Shown: positions 26,316 through 34,878 of the stretch, piece after piece
How the letters are laid out: every line of letters begins with the position of its first letter
Position numbering within the stretch: position 1 is the stretch's first letter
Source of the DNA: CAYOHP01 sp964403795 [NCBI: uncultured bacterium]
Lineage (GTDB): Bacteria; Muiribacteriota; UBA6191; CAZXTJ01
Length of the DNA stretch: 64,000 nucleotides
Assembly (NCBI GenBank): GCA_964403795.1
Contig: CAYOHP010000002.1
Span: 86,530-150,529 of the forward strand
Direction: 5' to 3'
Made by a program: the position numbers and the translations under genes
Notes under the pieces: model-generated
The model's input: only the letters and a program-made list of their open reading frames with translations
Told to the model about the DNA's origin: nothing
The model's database searches: none

Positions 26316-26321
26316 TATCCT
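26316..26321 (+). promoter_or_regulatory. Possible -10 element (TATCCT) of def
   Basis: TATCCT in the context GGTATCCTCG, 22 bases before the deformylase ATG. The same hexamer in the same relative place precedes the kinase at 48427 and, on the other strand, the JAMM gene at 13451. No convincing -35 is seen. Confidence 0.35.
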
Positions 26322-26343
26322 CGGGGGCGAGGAGGCGCTCCCG

Positions 26344-26919
26344 ATGGCCATCCTGAAAGTCGCCCGCCTCGGCCACCCGGTCCTCAGGCGGGTCGCCGAG
26401 CCCTTCACCAAGGCGGAGATCACCTCCCGCGAGACCCGCCGTCTGGTCCAGGACATGCTGGAGACCATGGCCGAGTACGACGGCGCCGGCCTGGCCGCGC
26501 CCCAGGTGCACGTCTCCAAGCGCCTGCTGATCTACGGCGTCGAATCCAATCCGCGCTATCCCGATGCCGAGGAGGTACCGGTCACGGTGCTCTTCAACCC
26601 CGAGTGGAAGCGGCTCACCGACGAGACCGAGCTCGAGTGGGAAGGCTGCCTCTCGCTCCCCGGGCTGCGGGGCCAGGTCCGGCGCTACAACCGGATCCGG
26701 GTCGAGGCGCTCGACGAGGAGGCGCGCCCGCTCCATTTCGAGGCCGAGGCCTTCCACGCCAGGGTCTTCCAGCATGAGGTCGACCACCTCGACGGCGTGG
26801 TCTTCGTGGACCGCATGGAGTCCATGGACAGCCTCTGCTACCTCAAGGAGTGGCAGCGCTTCGTGCTCGGTCGGGGCGCGGCCTGCGAAGAGGGTGACGA
26901 CGCCGACGAGGGCGAATAG
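26344..26919 (+). CDS. def: Peptide deformylase
   Basis: 191 residues. All three motifs are present: GAGLAAPQ (47-54), EGCLSLP with Zn ligand Cys102, and QHEVDHLDG with His144, Glu145 and His148. It removes the N-formyl group from new proteins. The ATG at 26344 is chosen because GAGGAGG lies 10 bases before it and the conserved region starts directly. No fmt gene follows, unlike in many genomes. An acidic C-terminal tail (EEGDDADEGE) extends beyond the usual end. Confidence 0.96.
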   Translation: MAILKVARLGHPVLRRVAEPFTKAEITSRETRRLVQDMLETMAEYDGAGLAAPQVHVSKRLLIYGVESNPRYPDAEEVPVTVLFNPEWKRLTDETELEWEGCLSLPGLRGQVRRYNRIRVEALDEEARPLHFEAEAFHARVFQHEVDHLDGVVFVDRMESMDSLCYLKEWQRFVLGRGAACEEGDDADEGE

Positions 26920-26931
26920 GTCCCAGGCTCC

Positions 26932-27450
26932 TCACCCCACCACGGGCATGGCGGGATCGGTATCGTCGGGACCGCGCCGAGCGGTCCCGGAGGTGACCGG
27001 CAGGCGCTGGGTGACCGGCGCCCCCGAGGAACCTGGCACCGCCGCTCGGACCCCGGGTGCCGGCTCGAGTTCGAGGATCTGGGCCAGCCCGGCGAGCAGC
27101 CGCCCGGCCCGGATCGATACGTCGCCCATCTCGCGGGCGAAGCGACAGGCCCGCAGGAAGACGTCCCGCCGGTCGAGGGCATCCCCCAGAGGCAGGCGCC
27201 CGTCGAGGAACTCGTTGCGGACCGTCGCCATGAGGCGGACCATGAGCGAGCCGTCCACCCGGAGGAACCGGCAGAGCCGGTTCAAGACCAGGTTGTCGGC
27301 GGCATCCACCAGCCCGTCCCGGAAGCACTCGCGGGCCACCAGCAGGAAGAGGTTCCGGGCATCCAGTTCCGGCCTTCCCGAGGGACCCGCGAACCAGCCC
27401 AAGGATTCGGTCCCGCTGCGTTCTTCCCACACCTGGTTGCATTCGACCAT
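26932..27450 (-). CDS. TerB-like helical protein
   Basis: 172 residues. The first 100 residues are helical with 'NLFLLVARECFRDGLVDAAD' and 'LNRLCRFLRVDGSLMVRLM', the pattern of TerB/DjlA-type domains, in which an acidic turn (here RDGLVDAADN) recurs between helices. The C-terminal 45 residues are Pro/Ala/Thr-rich and disordered. No signal peptide or membrane segment. The ATG at 27450 lacks a clear Shine-Dalgarno. TerB-like domains bind metal or act as stress-linked scaffolds; the exact role is unknown. Confidence 0.65.
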   Translation of the reverse strand: MVECNQVWEERSGTESLGWFAGPSGRPELDARNLFLLVARECFRDGLVDAADNLVLNRLCRFLRVDGSLMVRLMATVRNEFLDGRLPLGDALDRRDVFLRACRFAREMGDVSIRAGRLLAGLAQILELEPAPGVRAAVPGSSGAPVTQRLPVTSGTARRGPDDTDPAMPVVG

Positions 27451-27656
27451 CGCAGGGAGGGGAAAGCACGGCACGTGCCAGAACCGTCGATTTCGACCTC
27501 GATCCGCTCGGGAGGCCGATCCCGCCTTCCCGGTCAGGTCCCGGCCACTGGCTACCAGGGTTCCAAAATGACCCGTGAGTCTCTTTCCGGGACGCGAGAT
27601 GACCGGGTCGCGACACGGTGAGACGATCCCGAGACTCGGCGCCCGGGAATCGCGAC

Positions 27657-27685
27657 GACGCCCTCCACCGCACATGGAGGGCGTC
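27657..27685 (-). terminator. Hairpin after the Tyr-rich exported protein
   Basis: A perfect 10-bp stem (GACGCCCTCC, 27657-27666, with GGAGGGCGTC, 27676-27685) and a 9-base loop lie 16 bases beyond the stop at 27701 on the minus strand. No T-run follows. Confidence 0.55.
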
Positions 27686-27700
27686 GACCGGGACCCGTTG

Positions 27701-28657
27701 TCAGAACAGGGAGGCGACCAGGGCGAAGGGCGTGGCAGCCACCGCTGCCGCCCCCCACAATCCCCGGCGGACCACCTGCTCCACCCGATCGGGCCGGTAG
27801 TAGTACCCGGCCGGGAACCGGCTCTGGTAGTAGTACCGGTAGGCCGGGTTGGAGTAGGCCGGCTGGCTCCGACCGTAGAGGTACTGGTTGAAGGAGCTGA
27901 CCCTGGCGTTCCACTGGGCGGCCGCAAGCTGGCCCTGGTAGTAGGCCCGCTGCTGCACGATGTCCATGGTCCGCTGGTAGGCGGGGTTGGCCCAGGCCTG
28001 GGCATTGTAGGCCCGCACTCCGCCCATCTGGTACTGGGCGTAAGCCGGGTAGTAGGGAGCCGAAGGTCCGGCAGCCCCGGGAGCGCTCGGAGCGTCACCC
28101 GCCTCGGGAGCCCCGTCAGGGGTCGGGCCGGCCGCGTCGCCGAGCGAAGCCCGGGCCGAGACCACCACGTCGGTCTCCTCCCTGGCGAGGTCGGTGAGCG
28201 CCAGCTTGAACGAGGCCCGGATCCGGTCGGGGGACTCCTTGCCGATCTTGTCGCTGATCTCGCGCCCCAGGTCCGAGAGGCGGCGGTCCAGCCGGCTGTG
28301 GAGGGCGGCCCGCACCTGCTCCTTGGGCTTGCCGGAGATCTCCCGGGCGAGCCCGGTGCCGTCCTTCTCCTCCATGGCGCCGATCCAGGACTCATAGTGC
28401 TCGGAGTCGACGAGCTGGTCGATCAGGTCGTGGGCCTCCTGCCGGCTGGTCTCGAGCTTCGAGCCGAGCTCGCGCCGGATGGCCTCCTTGTCGCCGGCGA
28501 GCGACTTGCCCAGGCCCGCCAGGCGGTCGGACATGCCACCGGGGACCGGGGCCAATACCGCCTTGGGCTCCTTGGCGATCGCCGCGGCCCGGGTCTCTGC
28601 CGACACTGCGGGGGCCAGGAACACCCCGGCCACCAATATGGGAACGATCCTTCGCAC
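27701..28657 (-). CDS. Exported protein with a Tyr-rich domain
   Basis: 318 residues from GTG, with GGAGG just upstream. Signal peptide at 1-20 (ILVAGVFLAPAVSA). Residues about 35-165 are charged and helical ('LDRRLSDLGREISDKIG'), possibly coiled coil. A Pro/Ala/Gly linker (about 170-200) leads to a Tyr/Gln/Asn/Ala-rich segment (about 200-290) with many Tyr, e.g. YYPAYAQY, YLYGRSQPAY, YRYYYQSRF and YYYRP. A short hydrophobic Ala-rich end follows. I do not recognise the family. Tyr-rich segments of this type occur in matrix and adhesive proteins; that reading is inference. Confidence 0.72.
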   Translation of the reverse strand: MRRIVPILVAGVFLAPAVSAETRAAAIAKEPKAVLAPVPGGMSDRLAGLGKSLAGDKEAIRRELGSKLETSRQEAHDLIDQLVDSEHYESWIGAMEEKDGTGLAREISGKPKEQVRAALHSRLDRRLSDLGREISDKIGKESPDRIRASFKLALTDLAREETDVVVSARASLGDAAGPTPDGAPEAGDAPSAPGAAGPSAPYYPAYAQYQMGGVRAYNAQAWANPAYQRTMDIVQQRAYYQGQLAAAQWNARVSSFNQYLYGRSQPAYSNPAYRYYYQSRFPAGYYYRPDRVEQVVRRGLWGAAAVAATPFALVASLF

Positions 28658-28753
28658 AGGCGACCTCCCGTGTCCGGAGGGGTAGGGCGGGCTGGGTGGT
28701 TTCCCCCTGGCGTCCCGAGGCCCCGGACCTGCCGCTCATGCAGCGGCGAGGTC

Positions 28754-28781
28754 ATTCTGAGGAGCGAGCGGAAGGTGTCAA
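28754..28781 (-). promoter_or_regulatory. Predicted sigma70-type promoter
   Basis: On the minus strand TTGACA (complement of 28776-28781), 16 bases, then CAGAAT (complement of 28754-28759). It would start about 90 bases before the gene ending at 27701. Confidence 0.5.
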
Positions 28782-28863
28782 GTCCCACACCGCGATTCGG
28801 GCATGATCCTTGCCCGGCAGGAACTGGATCCGGGACCGGGAGCGACGCCGGGATCCCGACCCG

Positions 28864-30171
28864 TCAGTCGGCTTCCAGCGCCACCGCGGCTCCGAGCCCC
28901 CCGTGGACGCAGAGGGTGGCGACCCCCAGGCCGACCTGGCGCCGGCGCATCTCCTTGGCGAGGGTGAGCAGCATCCGGATCCCGGAGGCTCCCAGGGGAT
29001 GCCCCAACGCGATCGCACCGCCGTTGACGTTCACGCGATCGGGATCGAGCTCGCCGACCGGTCCCCGACCGAGGTGCTCCCGGCACCAGGACTCCGACCC
29101 CAGGGCCTTCTGCGTCGCCAGCACCACGGAGGCGAACGCCTCGTTCACCTCGACGAGGTCCAGGTCGGAGAGCTTCGCCCCCAGGCGATCCAGCAACGCA
29201 GGCAAGGCGTAGGCGGGGCCCATCAGACCCTCGAAGCCGGGAGCCAGGCCGACGTACGCCCAGGACCGGACCCAGGCGAGCACCGGCCAGCCCTCGGCCT
29301 TGGCCCGGGACTCGGAGGCCAGGAACACGGCGGCGGCCCCGTCGGTGAGCATGCAACTGTTGCCGGCGGTCACCGTCCCCGACCGGGAATCGAAGACCGG
29401 CTTCAGCTTGGCCAGGGCCTCGAGCGACTGCTCGGGCCGGAAGCCCTGGTCCATCCGGACGATCTCGTCGTAGTCGGGAGGCGGTGCCATCACGACCGTC
29501 TCCTCCCCCATGCGTCCCGCTTCCCAGGCGGCCGCCAGGCGGAGGTGGCTGTCCCGGGCATACCGGTCCTGCTCCTCCCGGGAGAGATCCATGATCTTGG
29601 CCATGGCCTCGGCGGTCTCGCCCATCCCGAGGCCGGTGTAGTGGTCCTCGAGCCCTTCCTGGAGGGCGACCACGGGAGCCAGGTCCCGGGGTCGGATCCG
29701 GGACAGGGCCTTGACCTTGCCGGCCACGGACTTCTCGGTCATGGCCCCGATCACGGCCTTCTTGAGGCCCTCCCGGTAGAGGAGGGGATAGCTCGACATC
29801 GACTCGGTCCCCACCGCCAGAGCGGTCCCGGCATCCCCGGCACGCAGCACCGAGACGGCATCGGTCAGCGCCCGGAAACCGGAGGCACAGGCCTGGTTGA
29901 CGGTGTGACCGGGGACCCGGGCCGGGATGCCGGCCTCCAGCGAGGCCTGGCGGGCGACATTGGGGGCATCGACCGAGGCGCCGACGCAGCCGGCGATCAC
30001 GGCTTCGACCGCCTCCGGGGCCAGGTCGAGGGCATCGAGGGTGGCGGCCATGGCGGCCCGGGCCAGTTCCTGGGGAGGGGCGCCGGCGAGCGCTCCCCCG
30101 GAACGGCAGAAGGGGGTGCGCCGCCCGTCCACGATCGCGATCCGCTCCGGGCCGGACTTCTTCTCAGCCAT
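28864..30171 (-). CDS. Acetyl-CoA acyltransferase (thiolase)
   Basis: 435 residues, the length of the FadI type. Catalytic features: nucleophile Cys in NQACASG, GHPLGASG with the catalytic His, and the second Cys in CVHGGLG near the end; NEAFA carries the conserved Asn-Glu. It cleaves 3-ketoacyl-CoA to acetyl-CoA and a shortened acyl-CoA in beta-oxidation. The ATG overlaps the end of the FadB-type gene by 8 bases, so the two subunits of the trifunctional complex are coupled. It is the last gene of the operon. Confidence 0.95.
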   Translation of the reverse strand: MAEKKSGPERIAIVDGRRTPFCRSGGALAGAPPQELARAAMAATLDALDLAPEAVEAVIAGCVGASVDAPNVARQASLEAGIPARVPGHTVNQACASGFRALTDAVSVLRAGDAGTALAVGTESMSSYPLLYREGLKKAVIGAMTEKSVAGKVKALSRIRPRDLAPVVALQEGLEDHYTGLGMGETAEAMAKIMDLSREEQDRYARDSHLRLAAAWEAGRMGEETVVMAPPPDYDEIVRMDQGFRPEQSLEALAKLKPVFDSRSGTVTAGNSCMLTDGAAAVFLASESRAKAEGWPVLAWVRSWAYVGLAPGFEGLMGPAYALPALLDRLGAKLSDLDLVEVNEAFASVVLATQKALGSESWCREHLGRGPVGELDPDRVNVNGGAIALGHPLGASGIRMLLTLAKEMRRRQVGLGVATLCVHGGLGAAVALEAD

Positions 30172-32311
30172 GGAACCTGCGCCCCTCCCGGACGGCCTCT
30201 ACCAGTCGGGGTCGCGGGGTGCGGGCCGGTCCCCCGCGGGCGGCCAGGGCCTCGAGCCGTTCCAGCACCTGGGCCCCACCCTCGTCGTCGAGCCAGCGGA
30301 ACATGCCACCCCGGAACGGCGGGAAACCCAATCCCAGCACCAGCCCGGTGTCGGCCTCGTCGGGGCTCGCCACGATGCCTTCCTCGAGGCAGCGCACGCA
30401 TTCGTCCGCCAGCACCGCCATGATCCGGGTCGCGGCCTCGGAGGCCCGGGCCTCGGGGTCGGCGCACCATCCCGGGAGTTCGGCGTAGACCGAAGCGTCG
30501 GGCCCCTCGGACTTGCCGGAAGCGTCGTAGCGGTAGAAACCCCGCTTGGCCTTCCGCCCCTTGCGGCCCGAAGCCACCATGGCGACGATCGCCTCGGGCG
30601 ACGGGACCCGGTCGGGGAAGGCCAGGTGCAGGTCCCTGGAGACATGGGCTCCCACGTCGATCCCCACCTCGTCCAGGAGCTTGAAGGGACCCACCGGCCA
30701 GCCGAACTCCTCGAGGGCCCGGTCGATGGCCTCGAAGCGGTTGCCTTCGAGGAGGCAGCGGAAGGCCTCCGCCAGGTAGACCCCGAGCACCCGAGTGGTG
30801 AAGAACCCGGGGCCGTCCCGGACCACGATCACCGTCTTGCCCATCCGTCGCCCGGTCTCGACCGCGGTGGCGACCGCTTCGGCCGAGGTCGCCTCCCCGG
30901 CTACCACCTCGAGCAAGGGCATCTTGTGGACCGGACTGAAGAAGTGCATCCCCACGAGGTTCTCCGGGCGGGAGAGGGCACTCGTCAGACGGGAGAGGGG
31001 AATCCCGCTGGTGTTGGTCGCCAGCACCGCGTCGGGCCCCAGGTGCTGCTCGACCGAAGCGAGGATCCCCCGCTTCAGGTCAACGTCCTCGAAGACCGCC
31101 TCGACCACCAGCTGGCAACGGGCGAGCTCGCGGTGCTCCAGCACCGGGACGATCTGGCCCATGGCCGCCCGCACCCCGCCCGGTCCGAGCCGGCCCCGTT
31201 CCTCGAGCTTGCGGAAGAGATCGGCACAGCGTCTCATCCCGCCCGCCAGCCCCTCGTCGTCGCGATCGGTGAGCCGGACCTGGAAGCCCTTGGCGGCCGC
31301 CAGCTGGGCGACCCCGGATCCCATGAACCCGGCTCCCACCACGCCCATGCGGGTGACCTGGCGGCCCTTCCCCGAGCGGCCGGCCTTGCCGCCCTCGGTC
31401 AGGAAGAAGATCCGGATCAGGTTGGCCGCCACTTTCCCGGAGGCGAGTTCCCCGAACGCCTCCCGCTCCCGCCGGAGGCCTTCGACCGGACTCCCCCCGT
31501 CGGCCGCGAACCCGATCAGCCGGGCCGCCAGCACCGGTGCGGGGTAGTGCCCCCGGGTCTTCTTCTGGACTTCCTTGACGGCCTTGGACTCGATGGCGTC
31601 CCGACCCCAGCCCACCGCTTCGAGCAAGCGGGTGGCGAAGCCCCTGCGAGGATTGCGCACCAACCGGGCCGAGCCGTCGGCGATCCCGGCGGCCAGCCGC
31701 ATCGCCTGGGGCAGCAGGGATGCGGGCGGGACGACCCGGTCGACCAGCCCCTTCTTCAGGGCTTCGTCGGCCGAGAAGCGGCGTGCCCCCAGGATCGCGT
31801 CCATGGCGCCGGCCATGCCGATCAGGCGGGGGAGCCGCTGGGTACCGCCGGCAGCGGGGATCAGACCCAGGTTCACCTCGGGAAGCCCGATGCTGGTCGC
31901 CGGATCGTCGGCGGCCACCCGGGCCTTCATCGCCAGGGCCAGCTCGAAGCCGCCTCCCAGGCAGGCGCCGTGGATGGCGGCCACGGTGGGCCCGGGGAGC
32001 GCCTCGAGCCGGTCGTAGAGATCCTGGACCTCGCGGCAGACCGACTCGGCCATGGCGCGGACCTCGGCCGTCGAGCGCCCTCCCCAGGCGGAGGCGAGCT
32101 CCTTCAAGTCGGCACCGGCCAGGAAGCCCGAAGGCTTGCCTCCCACGACCACGAGCCCGGTCCCGGGTCCGGCGGCCTCGATCTCGTCGAGGGCTCCAGC
32201 GAGGGCGTCGATCATCCCCCGCGACAGGGTGCTGAGCTTTCCCGGTCCCCCGAGCCGGAGGACCAGGAGGCGCGCCCCCGCGGGCTCGAGGGTGAGGAAG
32301 GGTTCGGCCAT
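30164..32311 (-). CDS. Enoyl-CoA hydratase / 3-hydroxyacyl-CoA dehydrogenase (FadB/FadJ type)
   Basis: 715 residues. The N-terminal 190 residues are a crotonase: oxyanion loop 'SGFLAGADLKEL', 'IHGACLGGGFELALA' and 'GLPEVNLGLIPAAGGTQRLP' with the catalytic Glu. Residues about 300-480 bind NAD+: VVGAGFMGSG, then 'VVEAVFEDVDLK', 'NTSGIPLSRL' and 'GMHFFSPVHKMPLLEVV' with the catalytic His/Glu. Two C-terminal 3HCDH domains follow, ending near FPPFRGGMFRW. It performs steps two and three of beta-oxidation with the thiolase encoded next. Seven bases separate it from the VOC gene upstream. Confidence 0.95.
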   Translation of the reverse strand: MAEPFLTLEPAGARLLVLRLGGPGKLSTLSRGMIDALAGALDEIEAAGPGTGLVVVGGKPSGFLAGADLKELASAWGGRSTAEVRAMAESVCREVQDLYDRLEALPGPTVAAIHGACLGGGFELALAMKARVAADDPATSIGLPEVNLGLIPAAGGTQRLPRLIGMAGAMDAILGARRFSADEALKKGLVDRVVPPASLLPQAMRLAAGIADGSARLVRNPRRGFATRLLEAVGWGRDAIESKAVKEVQKKTRGHYPAPVLAARLIGFAADGGSPVEGLRREREAFGELASGKVAANLIRIFFLTEGGKAGRSGKGRQVTRMGVVGAGFMGSGVAQLAAAKGFQVRLTDRDDEGLAGGMRRCADLFRKLEERGRLGPGGVRAAMGQIVPVLEHRELARCQLVVEAVFEDVDLKRGILASVEQHLGPDAVLATNTSGIPLSRLTSALSRPENLVGMHFFSPVHKMPLLEVVAGEATSAEAVATAVETGRRMGKTVIVVRDGPGFFTTRVLGVYLAEAFRCLLEGNRFEAIDRALEEFGWPVGPFKLLDEVGIDVGAHVSRDLHLAFPDRVPSPEAIVAMVASGRKGRKAKRGFYRYDASGKSEGPDASVYAELPGWCADPEARASEAATRIMAVLADECVRCLEEGIVASPDEADTGLVLGLGFPPFRGGMFRWLDDEGGAQVLERLEALAARGGPARTPRPRLVEAVREGRRFHG

Positions 32312-32318
32312 CGACCGC

Positions 32319-32669
32319 TCAGGTGCGCTGGTAGAGGCCGACCGCGTTGCCGCAGGGATCGAGCATGGTGGCGCAGAAGCCGCAGCCCTCGATGGGCGAG
32401 ATCTGCTGGTGGAACTCGATCCGCTTCTCCTTGAGCTCGCCGACGGTCTTCTCGATGTCGGCCACCTCGAGGATCAGGTGCGGGGTGGTCTCGGTGTGCT
32501 TGGGGGCCTTGTCCGAGTGGTGCAGGGCGATGACGGTGCCGCCGAAGTCGATCTCGGTCCAGCCCTCGCTCTCGAAGCGGGCATGGCCACCGAGGGTCTG
32601 GGTGTAGAAGGCGGCCGCCTTCTTCATGTCATGGACGTAGTACATCACCGCGTAAGGCTTCGAGAACAC
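32319..32669 (-). CDS. VOC (glyoxalase-fold) protein
   Basis: 116 residues from GTG with GGGGAGG upstream. Pattern of a single-chain VOC protein: 'YYVHDMKKAAAFYTQTLG', 'EIDFGGTVIALH', 'HLILEVADIEKTVGELKEKRIEF' split by a turn, and 'MLDPCGNAVGLYQ'. Families in this fold include glyoxalases, dioxygenases and epimerases, so the reaction is not set by sequence. Placement between CoA-transferase and FadB-type genes suggests work on a CoA thioester or a degradation intermediate. Confidence 0.85.
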   Translation of the reverse strand: MFSKPYAVMYYVHDMKKAAAFYTQTLGGHARFESEGWTEIDFGGTVIALHHSDKAPKHTETTPHLILEVADIEKTVGELKEKRIEFHQQISPIEGCGFCATMLDPCGNAVGLYQRT

Positions 32670-32757
32670 GAGGACCTCCCCTTGGCCCGGAACCTCCGGA
32701 ACCCGCTCCGGAGCCGATCACGAGCCGGGGAAACTAGCATGCGGAAGCCGACACCGG

Positions 32758-33576
32758 CTACCGCGATCGGGCGGCCTCCTCCTCGGAAGCGATCCGGTAG
32801 AGCTCCCGGAAGCGGGCCTCGGTCCCCAGGAAGTCGAGCTCCCGGAGACGCCGCGGGTCGAGTTCCTCCCGGATGACATGGAGGATGTCGTCGGGCGGGA
32901 TCGGCAGCCTCCCGGGAGCCGGTCCGGGAGCCAGCGGGAAGCCGGTCTGGGCCTGGACTTCCTCCGGGGTCACCCCGGGCATCAAGTCCTCGATCCCCAG
33001 CCGACCGTCCCTGAGGACCAGGCTGCAGAGATTGGTGAAGACCCGGACCGGACCACCGCCGATACCCGGGCGGTACCCGGCCCCGGAACGGGCGTCGAGT
33101 TCGGCCACGAAGACCCGGGGATGATGACGGGGGATGTAGACGCGGGCGGTCCGGGAAGTAGGACTGACATCGGGAATCCCGGCCGAGCCGGGGAGCCGGA
33201 GCTTGGGAGCGGCGTAGGGCCCCAGCACCAGGTTGTTGGTGGCCCCCGAGGGATCGATCTGGGCGGGGCGGAAGAACTCGAGCGGGTTCTTCCAGGGGAG
33301 CAGCTCGCCGGCCGCCTCCACGAAATCGAAGCGGGCCACGGCGGGGTCGAGGGTGGTGGCCTCGGGGTCGATCAGGCTGGGCACCCCGGCCCCGAAACCC
33401 ATGGAGTTCCCGATGGCGTAGCCGAGCAGCAGGTCGGGAGCCACGGTGCGCTTGGCCAACGAGAGGGCGAGGGTCACCAGCGGGGTGGCGATCCCCTGCA
33501 CCGCGAAGTCCACGCCCTCGAGCTCGCGGGCCATGGCCCAGAGCATGGTCTCCGCCACGGTCGCGGGAGCGGTCAT
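32758..33576 (-). CDS. CoA-transferase subunit beta (IpdB/GctB-like)
   Basis: 272 residues of the family I CoA-transferase beta type: 'VQGIATPLVTLALSLAKRTVAPDLLL', 'GYAIGNSMGFGAGVPSLIDPEA', 'GGGPVRVFTNLCSLVL' and 'GVTPEEVQAQTGFPL' are visible. No clear catalytic EGxG glutamate is seen, which is like the IpdAB subgroup that works as a hydrolase in steroid-ring degradation. Together with the alpha subunit encoded upstream it moves or releases CoA on a carboxylic acid. The ATG overlaps the alpha stop (ATGA). The VOC gene follows after 88 bases. Confidence 0.85.
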   Translation of the reverse strand: MTAPATVAETMLWAMARELEGVDFAVQGIATPLVTLALSLAKRTVAPDLLLGYAIGNSMGFGAGVPSLIDPEATTLDPAVARFDFVEAAGELLPWKNPLEFFRPAQIDPSGATNNLVLGPYAAPKLRLPGSAGIPDVSPTSRTARVYIPRHHPRVFVAELDARSGAGYRPGIGGGPVRVFTNLCSLVLRDGRLGIEDLMPGVTPEEVQAQTGFPLAPGPAPGRLPIPPDDILHVIREELDPRRLRELDFLGTEARFRELYRIASEEEAARSR

Positions 33577-34418
33577 TCCAGGCCTTCCCCCAGACCCATG
33601 TCACGAGCGATGGAAGCCAGACCATCGAGGGAGTCCAGGGACAGGAACCGTTCCAGCCAATCCTCGAAGCGCCCCATGTGGGCCGCCAGCTGGTACTCGA
33701 GGATGCGGCAGCCGCCCAGCGGGTAGCAGGGCCAGCACGAGGTCGGCCGGGCCCCGCCCGGCACCTCGACCACATGGGTGACCTCGGTGGAGACGAGGTC
33801 CGCTTCGAAGCGACCGAGGTCGTCGACGACCTCCTCCACCGAGACGATGGTGGTCTGCGCCAGGGCTCCGATCTGGCGATCGACCGCCAGATTGCCGCCC
33901 AGCCAGATGTTGCCGCGCCGGTCGGCCCGGGGAGCATGGAGCAGGGCCACCTCGGGAGCCAGGGCCGGGATCGCCAGGTACTCGGCCTCGCCGTAGGGGG
34001 ACCGCACCGTCTTCAGGTCGGGCCTCGCCTTCATCAGGTCCGTGCCGAGCAGGCCGGTGTGGGGCAGGAACTCGAGCCGGGCCAGGGCGGCCCGGAGCCC
34101 GAGCGCCAGGGTCGCCTCGGTCTCCTCCTGGAGTTCGAGCTTCCCTTCCGTCACCGCGGTCCCGAACATGGGCGCCAGACCGAAGGTCTCCAGGCCGACG
34201 TAGCAGGAGCGGAGTCGCCGCACCCGACCCGCGCCCACCAGCAGATCGGTCTCGATCCCTCCGGTGAAGGCGACCAGCTCGAAGTCCCCCCGCCCGGCCC
34301 GCAGCACCTCGCGCACCAGTGCCATGGGACGCCGGTAGAGGGTCATGCCGCCGAGCGCCAGCCGTGCCCCCTGGGGCACCAGGCTCCCGACCTCGTCCAA
34401 CGGGATGAAGCTCGTCAG
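33573..34418 (-). CDS. CoA-transferase subunit alpha (IpdA/GctA-like)
   Basis: 281 residues if it begins at the CTG at 34418. That start is supported by AGGAGG eight bases upstream, by TACACT as a -10 at 34445-34450 (complement), and by homologous N-termini beginning just there; a TTG at 34400 is the alternative. Family features: 'LVPQGARLALGGMTLYRRPMAL' (split, first strand and glycine loop), 'ELVAFTGGIETDLLVGAG', 'EYLAIPALAPEVALLHA' and 'GNIWLGGNLAVDRQIGALA'. It pairs with the beta subunit encoded next. Lead gene of the beta-oxidation operon; cutA diverges from it. Confidence 0.85.
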   Translation of the reverse strand: MTSFIPLDEVGSLVPQGARLALGGMTLYRRPMALVREVLRAGRGDFELVAFTGGIETDLLVGAGRVRRLRSCYVGLETFGLAPMFGTAVTEGKLELQEETEATLALGLRAALARLEFLPHTGLLGTDLMKARPDLKTVRSPYGEAEYLAIPALAPEVALLHAPRADRRGNIWLGGNLAVDRQIGALAQTTIVSVEEVVDDLGRFEADLVSTEVTHVVEVPGGARPTSCWPCYPLGGCRILEYQLAAHMGRFEDWLERFLSLDSLDGLASIARDMGLGEGLE

Positions 34419-34491
34419 CGCCGCCGCCTCCTGGTTGCGTGGCCAGTGTACGCCCGGAGCACTACATTGCCCGGGACGAAAGGTGACCCCG

Positions 34492-34803
34492 ATGCGCGTC
34501 GTCCTCTGCACCGCCCCTCCCGAACGCGCCCCCGAGTTGGCCCGCACCCTGGTCGAGCGCCGGCTGGCCGCCTGCGTGAACCTGATCCCGGGGGTCCGGA
34601 GCGTCTACCGGTGGAAGGACGAGGTCCAGGACGACGCCGAGACCCTCATGGTGATCAAGACCGGCGAGGCGCGGATCGCGGACCTGGTGGCGGCGGTCCC
34701 CGGCCTCCACCCCTACGAGGTCCCGGAGGTGATCGCCCTGGGCGTCCTCGAGCGCCACGCCCCCTACGCGGCCTGGGTCGAGGAGTCGACGCGCCAAGCG
34801 TAG
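34492..34803 (+). CDS. cutA: CutA1 divalent-cation tolerance protein
   Basis: 103 residues, the normal length. Family features: 'LARTLVERRLAACVNLIPGV' is split by a turn before 'SVYRWKDEVQDDAETLMVIKT', then 'HPYEVPEVIALGV' and a Trp-containing end. CutA1 forms trimers resembling PII proteins and affects copper or other divalent-cation tolerance; its exact role is debated. Start ATG with AAGGTGA six bases upstream. Single gene, divergent from the CoA-transferase operon. Confidence 0.96.
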   Translation: MRVVLCTAPPERAPELARTLVERRLAACVNLIPGVRSVYRWKDEVQDDAETLMVIKTGEARIADLVAAVPGLHPYEVPEVIALGVLERHAPYAAWVEESTRQA

Positions 34804-34878
34804 GCGGCTCGGGAGTCCCGCGGGCACGGGATCCCTCTTCGCACGCCACGACCCGGCTCCCCGCCTTCCCCCGACCGA

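Noticed and set aside
27575-29212. A 545-codon open frame on the plus strand
   Set aside because: It is antisense to the Tyr-rich protein and thiolase genes and shows no domain.
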